Assembly: GCF_014196515.1 (NCBI RefSeq)
Contig: NZ_JACIDV010000004.1
Span: forward strand, 350,760 to 414,759
From: Rhizobium skierniewicense
GTDB lineage: Bacteria; Pseudomonadota; Alphaproteobacteria; Rhizobiales; Rhizobiaceae
Reading direction: 5' to 3'
Length of the DNA stretch: 64,000 nucleotides
The translations under genes were made by a program, and so were the position numbers. Shown here piece after piece: positions 29,279 to 38,098 of this stretch; position 1 is the stretch's first letter, and each line of letters starts with the position of its first letter. Under the pieces are notes generated by a model. The model saw only the letters and a program-made list of their open reading frames with translations. It made no database searches and was not told where the DNA came from.

Positions 29279-29956
29279 ATGAAACGTGCAATCGTGACCG
29301 GCGGTGCCGGTTTGATCGGAACCAGTATTATCGAAGCTCTTTTAAAAGATGGCTGGACTGTCGCTTCTTTCGATATCAGGGAGAGCAGGACGAAGGCGCA
29401 GCACATCCAGTGTGATGTGGGCGACGAGGCGTCCGTCCTGCAGGCCTTCCGGCAGCTCGGCTGGAACGGACTGGAGCTTCTCGTCAACAATGCAGGTATC
29501 GCCGGACCCAACACTGGACCGATCCACGAATTGTCGCTCTCTGACTGGCGCAAGGTGACCGACAGCCATCTGACCGGTGCGTTTCTGATGACCAGGTCGG
29601 CGGTTCCGTTGATGGGTGAGGGCGCCGGTATCGTCAACATGGCGTCCACGCGCGCCTTCATGTCGGAGCCGGAGACGGAAGCCTATGCGGCATCCAAGGG
29701 CGGATTGGTGGCGCTGACCCACGCATTGGCGGTCAGCCTCGGCCCGAACATTCGCGTCAACGCCATCGCGCCGGGCTGGATCACCGGTGAGGCCGATCTG
29801 CGTAAAAAAGACAACGAGCAACACCCGGTGGGCAGGGTAGGCCGCCCGCAGGACGTCGCAGATGCCGTTGTCTACCTTGCTGGTGCTGGCTTCATGACCG
29901 GGCAGGTGCTGGTGCTGGACGGAGGCATGACGAAGAAGATGATTTACGAAGAATAG
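29279..29956 (+). CDS. SDR family oxidoreductase
   Basis: A 225-residue short-chain dehydrogenase/reductase. The NAD(P)-binding glycine motif is GGAGLIGTS, the NNAG motif is present, and the catalytic Tyr and Lys are in EAYAASKGG; the catalytic Ser lies in MASTRAFMS. The C-terminus has DGGMTKKMIYEE in place of the usual DGG ending. The substrate cannot be assigned. It stands alone between a divergent GNAT gene and a serine hydrolase gene. Confidence 0.88.
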   Translation: MKRAIVTGGAGLIGTSIIEALLKDGWTVASFDIRESRTKAQHIQCDVGDEASVLQAFRQLGWNGLELLVNNAGIAGPNTGPIHELSLSDWRKVTDSHLTGAFLMTRSAVPLMGEGAGIVNMASTRAFMSEPETEAYAASKGGLVALTHALAVSLGPNIRVNAIAPGWITGEADLRKKDNEQHPVGRVGRPQDVADAVVYLAGAGFMTGQVLVLDGGMTKKMIYEE

Positions 29957-30102
29957 CCGCTCGAAAATGATTCAATGCGTTACCAGACTGATTCAATAAA
30001 GCGTTGGAAGTCGTTGTTCGCGTACGCCTTGTCATGTGTTAAAGAAGTCACAAATGAGTGAGGGGCCTTCTGCTTCTTTCGAAAGGCATTAACTAAGGCA
30101 TC

Positions 30103-31095
30103 ATGAAACGCCGCACAGCACTTGCCCTCATCGCTTCTCTTCCACTCGCTTCAGTCGTGCGCGCGCAGACGCGGGATGGTGTACCGAAGCTACTCGAAAA
30201 TGCCGATGCGCTGGATAGTTTGAAGACGGTCATCGTCAGCATCGATGGCCGGGAGGTCGCTAGCCGCGGATTCAAAGGCGCGTCTTTGAATGGCTCGACC
30301 AACATCAAGTCGGCGTCAAAATCCATTGTGTCTGCGCTTGTAGGCATTGCGATCGATCGAAAAATATTGGAAGGCGTTGACCAGCCGATCGCCTCCGTGT
30401 TGCGAACGGATTTTCCGCCCAGCCCCGATCCTCGCCTGGAGCAGGTGACCATTGGCAATCTCTTGTCCATGCAATCTGGTCTGGAAAGAATGTCGGGGCC
30501 AAATTACGGTCGCTGGGTTTCCAGCCGAAACTGGGTGCGCATGGCGCTCGGTTCCGGTTTTGCAGGCGAGCCCGGCGGAGGGATGTTGTATTCCACAGGG
30601 TCTACGCATTTGCTTTCGGCCATCCTGACGAAAGCGTCAGGCAAATCGACGCTGGCCCTGGCGCGGGACTGGTTCTCGCCGCTTGACGGCTTCTCCATTG
30701 GCTCATGGGAGCGTGACCCTCAGGGCATCTATCTGGGTGGAAACCAGATGGCGATGACGGCTCGGTCTCTCCTGGCATTTGGTGAGCTCTACCGCAGGGG
30801 TGGTGTCACGCAGGATGGAGAGCAGATCGTTTCGCAAAACTGGATCGATCAGTCCTGGGTCCGGCGTACAAATTCTGTCTTCAATGGGGATGGTTACGGC
30901 TACTGCTGGTTCATCAAGGAAATGGCTGGCGAAATGGTTTATTACGCGTGGGGCTATGGTGGCCAGATGCTCTACATCGTACCTTCGAAGAAACTGTCGG
31001 TCGTCATGACATCGCGCGATGACGCACCATCTGCCCGTACCGGATATCGCGACCAGTTGCACGGGCTGATGGGTGGAATCATTTCAGCGGTTTAA
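30103..31095 (+). CDS. Beta-lactamase-related serine hydrolase
   Basis: A 330-residue class C beta-lactamase/penicillin-binding-protein-like hydrolase. The signal peptide ends near residue 21 (VVRAQ). The catalytic SxxK is S70-A-S-K73 in IKSASKSIVSALVG, and a Tyr-containing second motif lies in MLYSTGSTHLLS. The WGYGGQMLYIVP region corresponds to the third motif of such enzymes (HxG/KTG position). The twin arginine at the start (MKRRTALAL) hints at Tat export. Esterase or peptidase activity is inferred from the family; substrate unknown. The gene converges with the LprI-like gene by four bases. Confidence 0.82.
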   Translation: MKRRTALALIASLPLASVVRAQTRDGVPKLLENADALDSLKTVIVSIDGREVASRGFKGASLNGSTNIKSASKSIVSALVGIAIDRKILEGVDQPIASVLRTDFPPSPDPRLEQVTIGNLLSMQSGLERMSGPNYGRWVSSRNWVRMALGSGFAGEPGGGMLYSTGSTHLLSAILTKASGKSTLALARDWFSPLDGFSIGSWERDPQGIYLGGNQMAMTARSLLAFGELYRRGGVTQDGEQIVSQNWIDQSWVRRTNSVFNGDGYGYCWFIKEMAGEMVYYAWGYGGQMLYIVPSKKLSVVMTSRDDAPSARTGYRDQLHGLMGGIISAV

Positions 31096-31445
31096 AGCGG
31101 TCTGTTGATGTTGAGAAAAGCTTCGCCGAGTTTCTTCATGCGCTCATCATAAGCGGTGGTGAGGCAGGCGACATCAGCGGCGCAGGTCTGGCGCTGTTTC
31201 AGCCATTCACTCTGCTGGGTCTTTAGTTCATCGCGCGCGCCCATGGCCATCAATTGTGTCAGGATATCGAAGGTCGTCGCCATGCGAACGTCCTGATCGT
31301 TCAGTGCCCGGTTTTCACAAATCGCCTTTTCATCTGCGGCGAGGTCTGCCTTTGCGCAATCAAAGCTTGCGGCGCCCACGGGCGATCCATGAGAGTATGA
31401 GGCGATAACAATCAGAGCAGCAAGACTATGTTTCCTGAAATGCAT
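31092..31445 (-). CDS. LprI-like (DUF1311) small secreted protein
   Basis: A 117-residue protein with a signal peptide (cleavage near residue 26) and the DUF1311/LprI pattern: SFDCAKADLAADEKAICEN, then ALNDQDVRMA and a closing KQRQTCAADVACLTTAYDERMKKL. Four cysteines are arranged in two pairs. In Mycobacterium LprI inhibits lysozyme; other members are unstudied, so the role here is unknown. It shares four terminal bases with the serine hydrolase gene. Confidence 0.8.
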   Translation of the reverse strand: MHFRKHSLAALIVIASYSHGSPVGAASFDCAKADLAADEKAICENRALNDQDVRMATTFDILTQLMAMGARDELKTQQSEWLKQRQTCAADVACLTTAYDERMKKLGEAFLNINRPL

Positions 31446-31610
31446 GTGGATCTCTTTTCCATGATCGGGCTTATAGAACGTCTAAAGCAGCAAACGTGGC
31501 AACTTGTTCCATTCCGTCGTTTAAGCCACAGTCCGTCATGATCTTGCCGCCCTTTGATTTATAGGCTCAAGCGTTATAACTCCATCATATTGATGAGGAT
31601 GAGGAATCAC

Positions 31611-33017
31611 ATGCCGAGCATGTTGAACTATTTAACAACCGGACTGCTGGCGACGATGCTCGTTCTACCGGTTCCGGTGCACGCGCAGGACAATAAAACC
31701 GTGCCTGCGAACACCACCGAAATGCAGCTATCCTTTGCACCGCTGGTCAAGCGAACGGCTGGCGCTGTGGTCAACGTGTACGCAGAACGGCTTGTTCAAA
31801 AACGGGCCTCGCCCTTTGCGGGCGATCCGTTCTTCGAGCAGTTTTTCGGTCAGCAATCACCGAACCGGACCGAAAAGCAGTCTTCGCTTGGCTCCGGCGT
31901 CGTTGCGACCGCAAGCGGACTTGTGGTGACCAACAATCACGTCATCGAGGGCGCCGATGATATCAAGGTGGCGCTTGCCGATGGTCGTGAATTCCCTTCA
32001 AAAGTTTTGTTGAAGGATGATCGCCTCGACCTTGCCGTTCTGCAGATCGATGCCAAGGAGGAGTTCCCCGTTCTGGCGCTCGGCAATTCCGATGCAACAG
32101 AAGTCGGTGATCTCGTGCTGGCCATCGGCAATCCCTTTGGCGTCGGGCAGACGGTGACCAGCGGTATTGTTTCGGCCCTCGCACGCAACCAAGTGACCCA
32201 GGGCGATTTCGGCTTCTTCATCCAAACGGATGCGTCGATCAACCCAGGTAATTCTGGCGGTGCCCTCATGAACATGGCGGGTGAGTTGATCGGCATCAAC
32301 ACGGCCATCTTCTCGCGCGGTGGGGGCTCCAACGGTATCGGCTTTGCCATTCCGGCCAATCTGGTACGCGTCTTCCTCGCAGCAGCCGAAAAGGGCGATA
32401 CCACTTTCCAGCGTCCCTATGTCGGTGCAACCTTCGATCCCGTGACGTCGGAAGTGGCCGAAGCGCTGGGCCTCAAGCGTGCCCGAGGGGCGCTTGTCGT
32501 CGGAGTGGTCAAGGACGGGCCTGCCGAAAAGGCAGGTATCGAGCCAGGGCAGGTGGTGACGGCTGTCAACGGAATTGCGGTGGAACATCCGGATGCGCTG
32601 GGCTACCGCCTCACCACGGCTGGAATCGGCAAGTCTGCGACCATCACTGTGATCGACAAAGGCAAAGAAAGAAACGTCACCATCGCGCTCGACGCGGCGC
32701 CGGAAACGGCACCGCGCGATGAACGTCTGCTGGAGGGACGCAATCCCTTTGCTGGTGCGACAGTCGCCAATCTTTCGCCCAAGCTTGCCGATGAGTTGCG
32801 CATGCCGACCAGCACCACAGGTGTTGTCATCATGGATGTGAAGCGCAATTCGCCCGCATCTCGCGTCGGTTTTCAGCCCAAGGACATTATCGTCTCGCTG
32901 AATGGTGCGGATATGACGTCTACTGCCAATGTCGAAAAAGCGCTGGAGGACAATCCGGGCTTCTGGCGTCTGGAAATCGTTCGCGATGGTCAGCGTATCC
33001 GGCAATTCCTGCGATGA
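31611..33017 (+). CDS. DegP/DegQ family periplasmic serine endoprotease
   Basis: A 468-residue HtrA protease/chaperone for misfolded envelope proteins. The signal peptide ends HAQ near residue 25. The catalytic triad is His110 (NNHVIEG), Asp140 (DRLDLAVL) and Ser215 (NPGNSGGAL). Two PDZ domains follow, the first beginning near residue 265 (PYVGATF) and the second at about 390. The ATG at 31611 follows GAGGAATCAC; upstream in-frame starts lack support. The last bases overlap rarA as ATGA. Confidence 0.93.
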   Translation: MPSMLNYLTTGLLATMLVLPVPVHAQDNKTVPANTTEMQLSFAPLVKRTAGAVVNVYAERLVQKRASPFAGDPFFEQFFGQQSPNRTEKQSSLGSGVVATASGLVVTNNHVIEGADDIKVALADGREFPSKVLLKDDRLDLAVLQIDAKEEFPVLALGNSDATEVGDLVLAIGNPFGVGQTVTSGIVSALARNQVTQGDFGFFIQTDASINPGNSGGALMNMAGELIGINTAIFSRGGGSNGIGFAIPANLVRVFLAAAEKGDTTFQRPYVGATFDPVTSEVAEALGLKRARGALVVGVVKDGPAEKAGIEPGQVVTAVNGIAVEHPDALGYRLTTAGIGKSATITVIDKGKERNVTIALDAAPETAPRDERLLEGRNPFAGATVANLSPKLADELRMPTSTTGVVIMDVKRNSPASRVGFQPKDIIVSLNGADMTSTANVEKALEDNPGFWRLEIVRDGQRIRQFLR

Positions 33018-34330
33018 GTGGCGATCTCTTCGCCCCACAGATCCCAGCAGAGGTCGCCAATCGGCGGCCTCTGGCGGACCGTTTGCGCCCGACAACGCTT
33101 GCAGAGGTTACGGGGCAGCAGCATCTGACGGGGGAAGAGGGCGTTCTGCGCCGGATGATCGAGAGCGGCTCACTGGGCTCGATGATTTTCTGGGGCCCTC
33201 CCGGCACCGGCAAGACGACGGTTGCAAGGCTTCTCTCAGGCGAGGCGGGACTGGCCTTCGAGCAGATATCCGCCATCTTTTCCGGCGTTGCCGATCTCAA
33301 GAAGGTGTTTGAGAGTGCGCGCACCCGGCGCATGAACGGGCGGCAGACATTGCTGTTCGTGGACGAAATCCATCGCTTCAACCGCGCCCAGCAGGACAGT
33401 TTCCTGCCTGTTATGGAAGATGGTACCATCATTCTCGTCGGTGCGACGACCGAAAACCCATCCTTCGAGCTCAACGCGGCTCTCCTGTCGCGCGCGCGTG
33501 TCCTGACATTCAAATCGCATGACGAGGAAAGTCTGTCTGAACTCCTGACCCGCGCCGAAAGCGTCGAGGAAAAACCGCTGCCGCTGACCAACGATGCCCG
33601 CGCCTCGCTGATCCGCATGGCAGATGGAGACGGTCGGGCAGTTCTGACGTTGGCGGAAGAGGTCTGGCGCGCTGTGCGCAAGGACGAGATCTTCGACACG
33701 GAAGGCCTCACTCACATCGTGCAGCGTCGGGCGCCAGTTTACGACAAGGCTCAGGACGGCCACTACAACCTCATCTCAGCGCTGCATAAATCCGTGCGCG
33801 GTTCCGATCCCGATGCGGCACTTTATTACCTGTCGCGCATGCTCGATGCGGGCGAAGACCCGCTTTATCTGGGGCGCCGACTGGTGCGCATGGCTGTAGA
33901 GGACGTCGGGCTTGCCGACCCGCAAGCGCTGGTCATCTGCAACGCCGCCAAGGATGCCTATGATTATCTCGGTTCTCCCGAGGGCGAACTGGCGCTGGCG
34001 CAGGCCTGCGTCTATCTCGCAACAGCACCCAAATCCAACGCCGTTTATACGGCCTACAAAGCGGCTATGCGGGCGGCCAAGGAAAACGGGTCGCTGCTGC
34101 CGCCGAAGCATATTCTCAATGCGCCGACCAAACTGATGAAAAGCGAAGCTTACGGCGATGGCTATCGTTACGACCACGACGAGCCGGATGCTTTTTCAGG
34201 GCAGGATTATTTCCCGGAGAAAATGGGACGCAAAACCTTCTATGATCCGCCGGATCGCGGTTTCGAGCGGGATATTCGCAAACGTCTGGATTGGTGGGCG
34301 AAGTTGCGCCGCGAGCGAAACGGTCAATAG
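33014..34330 (+). CDS. rarA: Replication-associated recombination protein A
   Basis: RarA (MgsA) is a AAA+ ATPase that acts at stalled replication forks. The 438-residue protein has a Walker A in GPPGTGKTTVARLL, a Walker B in LFVDEIHRFNRAQQD, and the C-terminal MgsA tetramerisation domain with GHYNLISALHKSVRGSDPDAAL. It overlaps the degP-type gene by four bases (ATGA), so it is translationally coupled to it; that order is common in alphaproteobacteria. A convergent DUF1883 gene follows. Confidence 0.95.
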   Translation: MSGDLFAPQIPAEVANRRPLADRLRPTTLAEVTGQQHLTGEEGVLRRMIESGSLGSMIFWGPPGTGKTTVARLLSGEAGLAFEQISAIFSGVADLKKVFESARTRRMNGRQTLLFVDEIHRFNRAQQDSFLPVMEDGTIILVGATTENPSFELNAALLSRARVLTFKSHDEESLSELLTRAESVEEKPLPLTNDARASLIRMADGDGRAVLTLAEEVWRAVRKDEIFDTEGLTHIVQRRAPVYDKAQDGHYNLISALHKSVRGSDPDAALYYLSRMLDAGEDPLYLGRRLVRMAVEDVGLADPQALVICNAAKDAYDYLGSPEGELALAQACVYLATAPKSNAVYTAYKAAMRAAKENGSLLPPKHILNAPTKLMKSEAYGDGYRYDHDEPDAFSGQDYFPEKMGRKTFYDPPDRGFERDIRKRLDWWAKLRRERNGQ

Positions 34331-34337
34331 GGCGTCA

Positions 34338-34661
34338 CTAGCCCATTGCTTCAGCTTTTTCGCGAACGGGCGTCATGGCACTCGGCGGCAAAATCTTGAC
34401 AGCAGATTCCGCTAGCGTGTGATGGCCTTCGCAGTCCACAATCAGGTGCCAGTGGGATGTTTCGGGAATTGTCACCCGTAGGGGAGACCTTTTGGCCACG
34501 CCACCCAGATAGTTGAAATCCAGCATTTCGATGAAGCGCTGATAATCACCCGATGTCATCAGTCTAACATTGTTCACCGCGTTCAGCGATACCTCGATGA
34601 TCGCGCCTGTGCGCAACTCTTTCAGGTCATAATGGGTGAAGGGAAAAGCAGGCACGACCAT
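34338..34661 (-). CDS. DUF1883 domain protein
   Basis: A 107-residue single-domain protein matching the DUF1883 family (THYDLKELRTGAIIEVSLN at the start, NVRLMTSGDYQRF, and the C-terminal SHWHLIVDCEGH). DUF1883 also occurs fused to TIR domains in other bacteria, but no such partner is present here. Function unknown. It faces rarA, the gap between the stops being seven bases. Confidence 0.75.
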   Translation of the reverse strand: MVVPAFPFTHYDLKELRTGAIIEVSLNAVNNVRLMTSGDYQRFIEMLDFNYLGGVAKRSPLRVTIPETSHWHLIVDCEGHHTLAESAVKILPPSAMTPVREKAEAMG

Positions 34662-34978
34662 GGATTAACCCGTCTGTATAGAAGCGTCCCATTAAGTTAC
34701 GCCTCTATAATTAACGCTTCCTTTCGACATTCCCCGCCACAGCCAGTTACAGAGTATCTCCATAAAAAATGGTGATGAAAAATGTTTGCTGATGTATTTA
34801 TCACGAGACTTTCAATCAGACGTTAGCCCGTATTTGGCTTAGCCGATAAGATCGAGAAGGCGCACGAAAAGAGCCCGTCGGCTTTCAATCTTTAAGTTCC
34901 ATCTGATCCTGGTTTATTCATCATCAATATTTATCAATTATCATATTTCATATTATAACAAATGAGGAGGCGAACAGC
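34662..34978 (+). promoter_or_regulatory. AT-rich upstream region of the chemoreceptor gene
   Basis: A 317-base gap between the divergent DUF1883 and chemoreceptor starts holds no credible gene. The last 60 bases are very AT-rich (repeated TATCA, ATATT) and precede GAGGAGGCGAACAGC, so the chemoreceptor promoter is probably here. No operator was matched. Confidence 0.45.
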
Positions 34979-36796
34979 ATGAAGCACCTGACAATTTCGA
35001 TGCGTCTTTACGCGCTCGTTGCGATGTTTCTTGTCATCATGGTCGCCGCTCTTACATCCAGTTTGTTTGGTAATTACCAGGGAATGGAGCGAGAGCGGAA
35101 AGCAGGACTTGAATCAATGACCCAGACGGGTGTCGGTATTCTTGACCAATATTACAAGCTTGAGCAAAGCGGTGCACTGACACGGGAGGCGGCGCAACAG
35201 CAGGCCAAGGCTATCATTGCGTCGATGCGCTATGAGAATGGCAGTGGTTATTTCTGGATCAACGACATGGGTCCGACGATGGTCATGCACCCGGTCAAGC
35301 CCGAGCTGAATGGAAAAGACCTTTCGACGAACAAGGACCCGAACGGGAAGTTTCTGTTCGTAGAATTCGTCAATACCGTCAAGGCGGGTGGTAAAGGCTT
35401 TGTCGATTACTACTGGCCCAAACCCGGTTCTCCCGATCCGGTTGAGAAGTTTTCACACGTTGCCGGCTTTGCGCCCTGGGGCTGGATTGTAGGTACCGGC
35501 GTTTATGTGGATGACCTGAAGGCTGCGTTTTGGGGAGAGGCGCTTTGGGTTGCGGGACTGTGCATATTCAGCGCTATCATCGTTCTTGTTGCTGCGACCT
35601 TTGTCGTGGGCGGCGTGACGCGGCCGATTGCACGCCTCAAGCAAAGCATGGGTAGCATCGCCGATGGCGACGGGAACGCGCAGGTGCCCTTCACCGATCG
35701 CCGAAACGAAATCGGTGCCATGGCGAAAACACTTCTGGTTCTTCGCGACTCCGTTAACGAACGCACCCAGTTGCAGGTCCGTGAGGCCGAACAACAACGC
35801 GCGCTCGAAGAGAGCCGCCGCAGCAACGAGGAAGCCGTCCACGCTGCGTCCCATCAGCAAGCGCGTGCCATGGCTGAACTCGCACAGGCGCTTGAGCGCC
35901 TCGCAAAGGGTGATCTCACCGTTCAGGTTGGTTCCATCGGCCACGAATATGAAAAGCTGCGGACTGACTTCAACAGCGCAGTGGGCGAATTGCACACCGT
36001 TATTGGTGCTATTGCCAAGACCAGCCATGTCGTTAACGACAGCGCCTCCGATATCAGCCAGGCCACCGGCAACCTTTCCAAGCGCACGGAACAGCAGGCG
36101 GCTGCTCTGGAAGAAACAGCCGCTGCGCTGGATGAGATCACATCGACCGTTCGCACAGCGTCTGATCGTGCCAACGAAGCGCGCCAGATGGTGACGGAGA
36201 CGAAGAGCAGTGCTGGTCGCTCCGGTGATATCGTCCGCAATGCGGTGGATGCGATGAACCGCATCGAGGACTCCTCCAAGAAGATCGGTCAGATTATCAG
36301 CGTCATCGACGAAATCGCTTTCCAGACCAATCTTCTGGCCCTCAATGCCGGTGTCGAAGCTGCAAGAGCAGGCGAGGCCGGTCGCGGTTTTGCGGTTGTT
36401 GCACAGGAGGTGCGTGAGCTTGCTCAGCGTTCCGCCAACGCCGCCAAGGAGATCAAGTCGCTCATCAACAGCTCGGCCGAGCATGTCGGTAGTGGCGTGT
36501 CGCTTGTCCGCTCCACCGGTGATGCACTGGATGAAATCATGGTTCTGGTCAATCGCGTCGATGGTCACGTCAACACGATTGCAACGGCGGCGCGCGAACA
36601 GGCAACCGGTCTCCAGGAGATCAACACCTCCGTCAACCACATGGACCAGATGACGCAGCAGAATGCGGCAATGGTGGAAGAAACGACGGCAGCCAGCCAG
36701 ACACTGGCAGAAGAAAGCCACCAGCTTCGTTCGCTTCTGTCACGGTTCCAACTCGAGGGTGAAACCGCAGGCCAGCGTATGTCACGTGCGGCTTGA
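34979..36796 (+). CDS. Methyl-accepting chemotaxis protein (Cache type)
   Basis: A 605-residue chemoreceptor. Membrane helix 1 covers about residues 9-30 and helix 2 about 187-212. The periplasmic domain between them looks like a single Cache domain ([15 protein letters not shown], then [17 protein letters not shown]). A HAMP domain follows, then a second HAMP-like segment ([17 protein letters not shown]), and the methyl-accepting signalling hairpin with [20 protein letters not shown] and [18 protein letters not shown]. There is no C-terminal pentapeptide for CheR/CheB tethering. Small carboxylates are common ligands of this Cache type, but the ligand here is not known. Confidence 0.93.
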   Translation: MKHLTISMRLYALVAMFLVIMVAALTSSLFGNYQGMERERKAGLESMTQTGVGILDQYYKLEQSGALTREAAQQQAKAIIASMRYENGSGYFWINDMGPTMVMHPVKPELNGKDLSTNKDPNGKFLFVEFVNTVKAGGKGFVDYYWPKPGSPDPVEKFSHVAGFAPWGWIVGTGVYVDDLKAAFWGEALWVAGLCIFSAIIVLVAATFVVGGVTRPIARLKQSMGSIADGDGNAQVPFTDRRNEIGAMAKTLLVLRDSVNERTQLQVREAEQQRALEESRRSNEEAVHAASHQQARAMAELAQALERLAKGDLTVQVGSIGHEYEKLRTDFNSAVGELHTVIGAIAKTSHVVNDSASDISQATGNLSKRTEQQAAALEETAAALDEITSTVRTASDRANEARQMVTETKSSAGRSGDIVRNAVDAMNRIEDSSKKIGQIISVIDEIAFQTNLLALNAGVEAARAGEAGRGFAVVAQEVRELAQRSANAAKEIKSLINSSAEHVGSGVSLVRSTGDALDEIMVLVNRVDGHVNTIATAAREQATGLQEINTSVNHMDQMTQQNAAMVEETTAASQTLAEESHQLRSLLSRFQLEGETAGQRMSRAA

Positions 36797-36817
36797 TCCC
36801 CTGCTTTACCACGCAAG

Positions 36818-36843
36818 GGCGCCCGCTGCGGGCGCCTTTTTTT
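36818..36843 (+). terminator. Terminator after the chemoreceptor gene
   Basis: Stem GGCGCCCG at 36818-36825, loop CTG, stem CGGGCGCC at 36829-36836, then seven T. It separates the chemoreceptor from the next gene. Confidence 0.93.
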
Positions 36844-36984
36844 GTTCCGCTCAAACAAACACGTCTTCAGGCATTTCGAAAATCGCCACATCATTTCATC
36901 CAAAAGCTTTAATTTCGCCCTATTTGCGCTCGCATTAGTTTTGTCTTTCTTGTTCGATACGACTTTTGTGATGAGGAGATAGGA

Positions 36985-37914
36985 ATGCCATCCACGCCGT
37001 TATCCGAGCTTTCAGGCTCACGCGCCATGGCACAAGACAACGCGCTGCAGCTTTTTCCGCTCAAAAGCGGCCCTCATTTTGGCGATGCCAGCCTTTCACG
37101 CGGGGCAAGCGGGGTCGTCTTTACGGGCTTCACCAGAGATGCGCGCCCCGATAATGACGCCTTCTCGTGCTGCGGAAGCTACACGCTGCGAAACTCCGTT
37201 CATGCCGCCATCGCTGGTACCACGTCGGACGGTTGCACCGTTTTCGCACTGAAAAGTGTTATAGACCGTCGACCATGCCTCGCCGTTGGCGGCTTCGATT
37301 GTGATGGAAAGCCAGTCGAGTTAACAAACGCACAGTTCGAACAGGTGACGGCACCTTTGTTCAATTTTGCCAGCAATGTTTCCCCCATTCTGGGAAATGA
37401 GCCTGCCCCCGGCATTCAGCTTCGCAACGGCAATTCGACCTACGGCTTCCAATACAATGCGCGCAGCGAGCGTTACGTCTTCAGCTACAACAATCGGTTT
37501 GCGGATGGTTTCCACAGCAGCGGTCCAGCGGATTTCGAGGCCACGCACAATCTGTCTGTTGAGTCTGACGGCCGTCGCGTGTCCAAGCTCAGTGCGGGCG
37601 GCAGTCTGCGGCAGATGGACCAAGCAGTTTCGGCAAGCGCGTTTCAGGATTTGACGTCGCGCGGTTTCGAAGCGACTTTGCAAAACGGCAAAGCCACCGC
37701 CTCCATTGCCAAAACGTTGATGGGTGACGCGCAGACGCGAAAGATCAGCCTCGGTTACGACCGAACATCAATTTTCCACGAAAAGACCGCTGACGGCAAG
37801 GTGACGGAACGGCTGGAACACCGTCTTGACGATGTGACGCTGGAAGTCTCACGCACCCGGGATCGCGAAAGGGGAACCGAGTATATGTTGACCTTCAAGT
37901 TCAAGCTGCCCTGA
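36985..37914 (+). CDS. Unknown 309-residue protein
   Basis: Not recognised. The ATG has an exact GAGGAG seven bases upstream and a terminator follows the stop, so it is a real gene. No signal peptide or membrane helix is seen. The N-terminal part is cysteine-bearing (SCCGSYTL near residue 62, then two more cysteines by residue 105); the rest appears beta-rich with alternating polar and hydrophobic residues and many Asn, Ser and Thr, ending TEYMLTFKFKLP. Base use resembles its neighbours. It is a single-gene unit between two terminators, so context gives no functional clue. Confidence 0.7.
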   Translation: MPSTPLSELSGSRAMAQDNALQLFPLKSGPHFGDASLSRGASGVVFTGFTRDARPDNDAFSCCGSYTLRNSVHAAIAGTTSDGCTVFALKSVIDRRPCLAVGGFDCDGKPVELTNAQFEQVTAPLFNFASNVSPILGNEPAPGIQLRNGNSTYGFQYNARSERYVFSYNNRFADGFHSSGPADFEATHNLSVESDGRRVSKLSAGGSLRQMDQAVSASAFQDLTSRGFEATLQNGKATASIAKTLMGDAQTRKISLGYDRTSIFHEKTADGKVTERLEHRLDDVTLEVSRTRDRERGTEYMLTFKFKLP

Positions 37915-37947
37915 GCGGCACCCTTCAGAGAACGCATCGTTGACAAG

Positions 37948-37979
37948 AGCCGGGCAACCCAAAGGTCGTCCGGCTTTTT
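37948..37979 (+). terminator. Terminator after the unknown gene
   Basis: AGCCGG at 37948-37953 pairs with CCGGCT at 37970-37975 across a 16-base loop, followed by a run of T. Weaker than the others because of the long loop. Confidence 0.6.
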
Positions 37980-38098
37980 GCATCCAAGCAATCGTCCATG
38001 AGTATCCGTGCGCTCGCACATACGGTTCGTTTACCAAATTTGTTTAAGATTCGATTCGATTGCCGCGCTTTGCGGCCGCTGAAGGTACGGGTTCTGGT

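Noticed and set aside
35453..36721. Minus-strand open frame (422 codons) inside the chemoreceptor gene
   Set aside because: Shadow of the coding strand; the plus-strand protein has full Cache, HAMP and signalling motifs.
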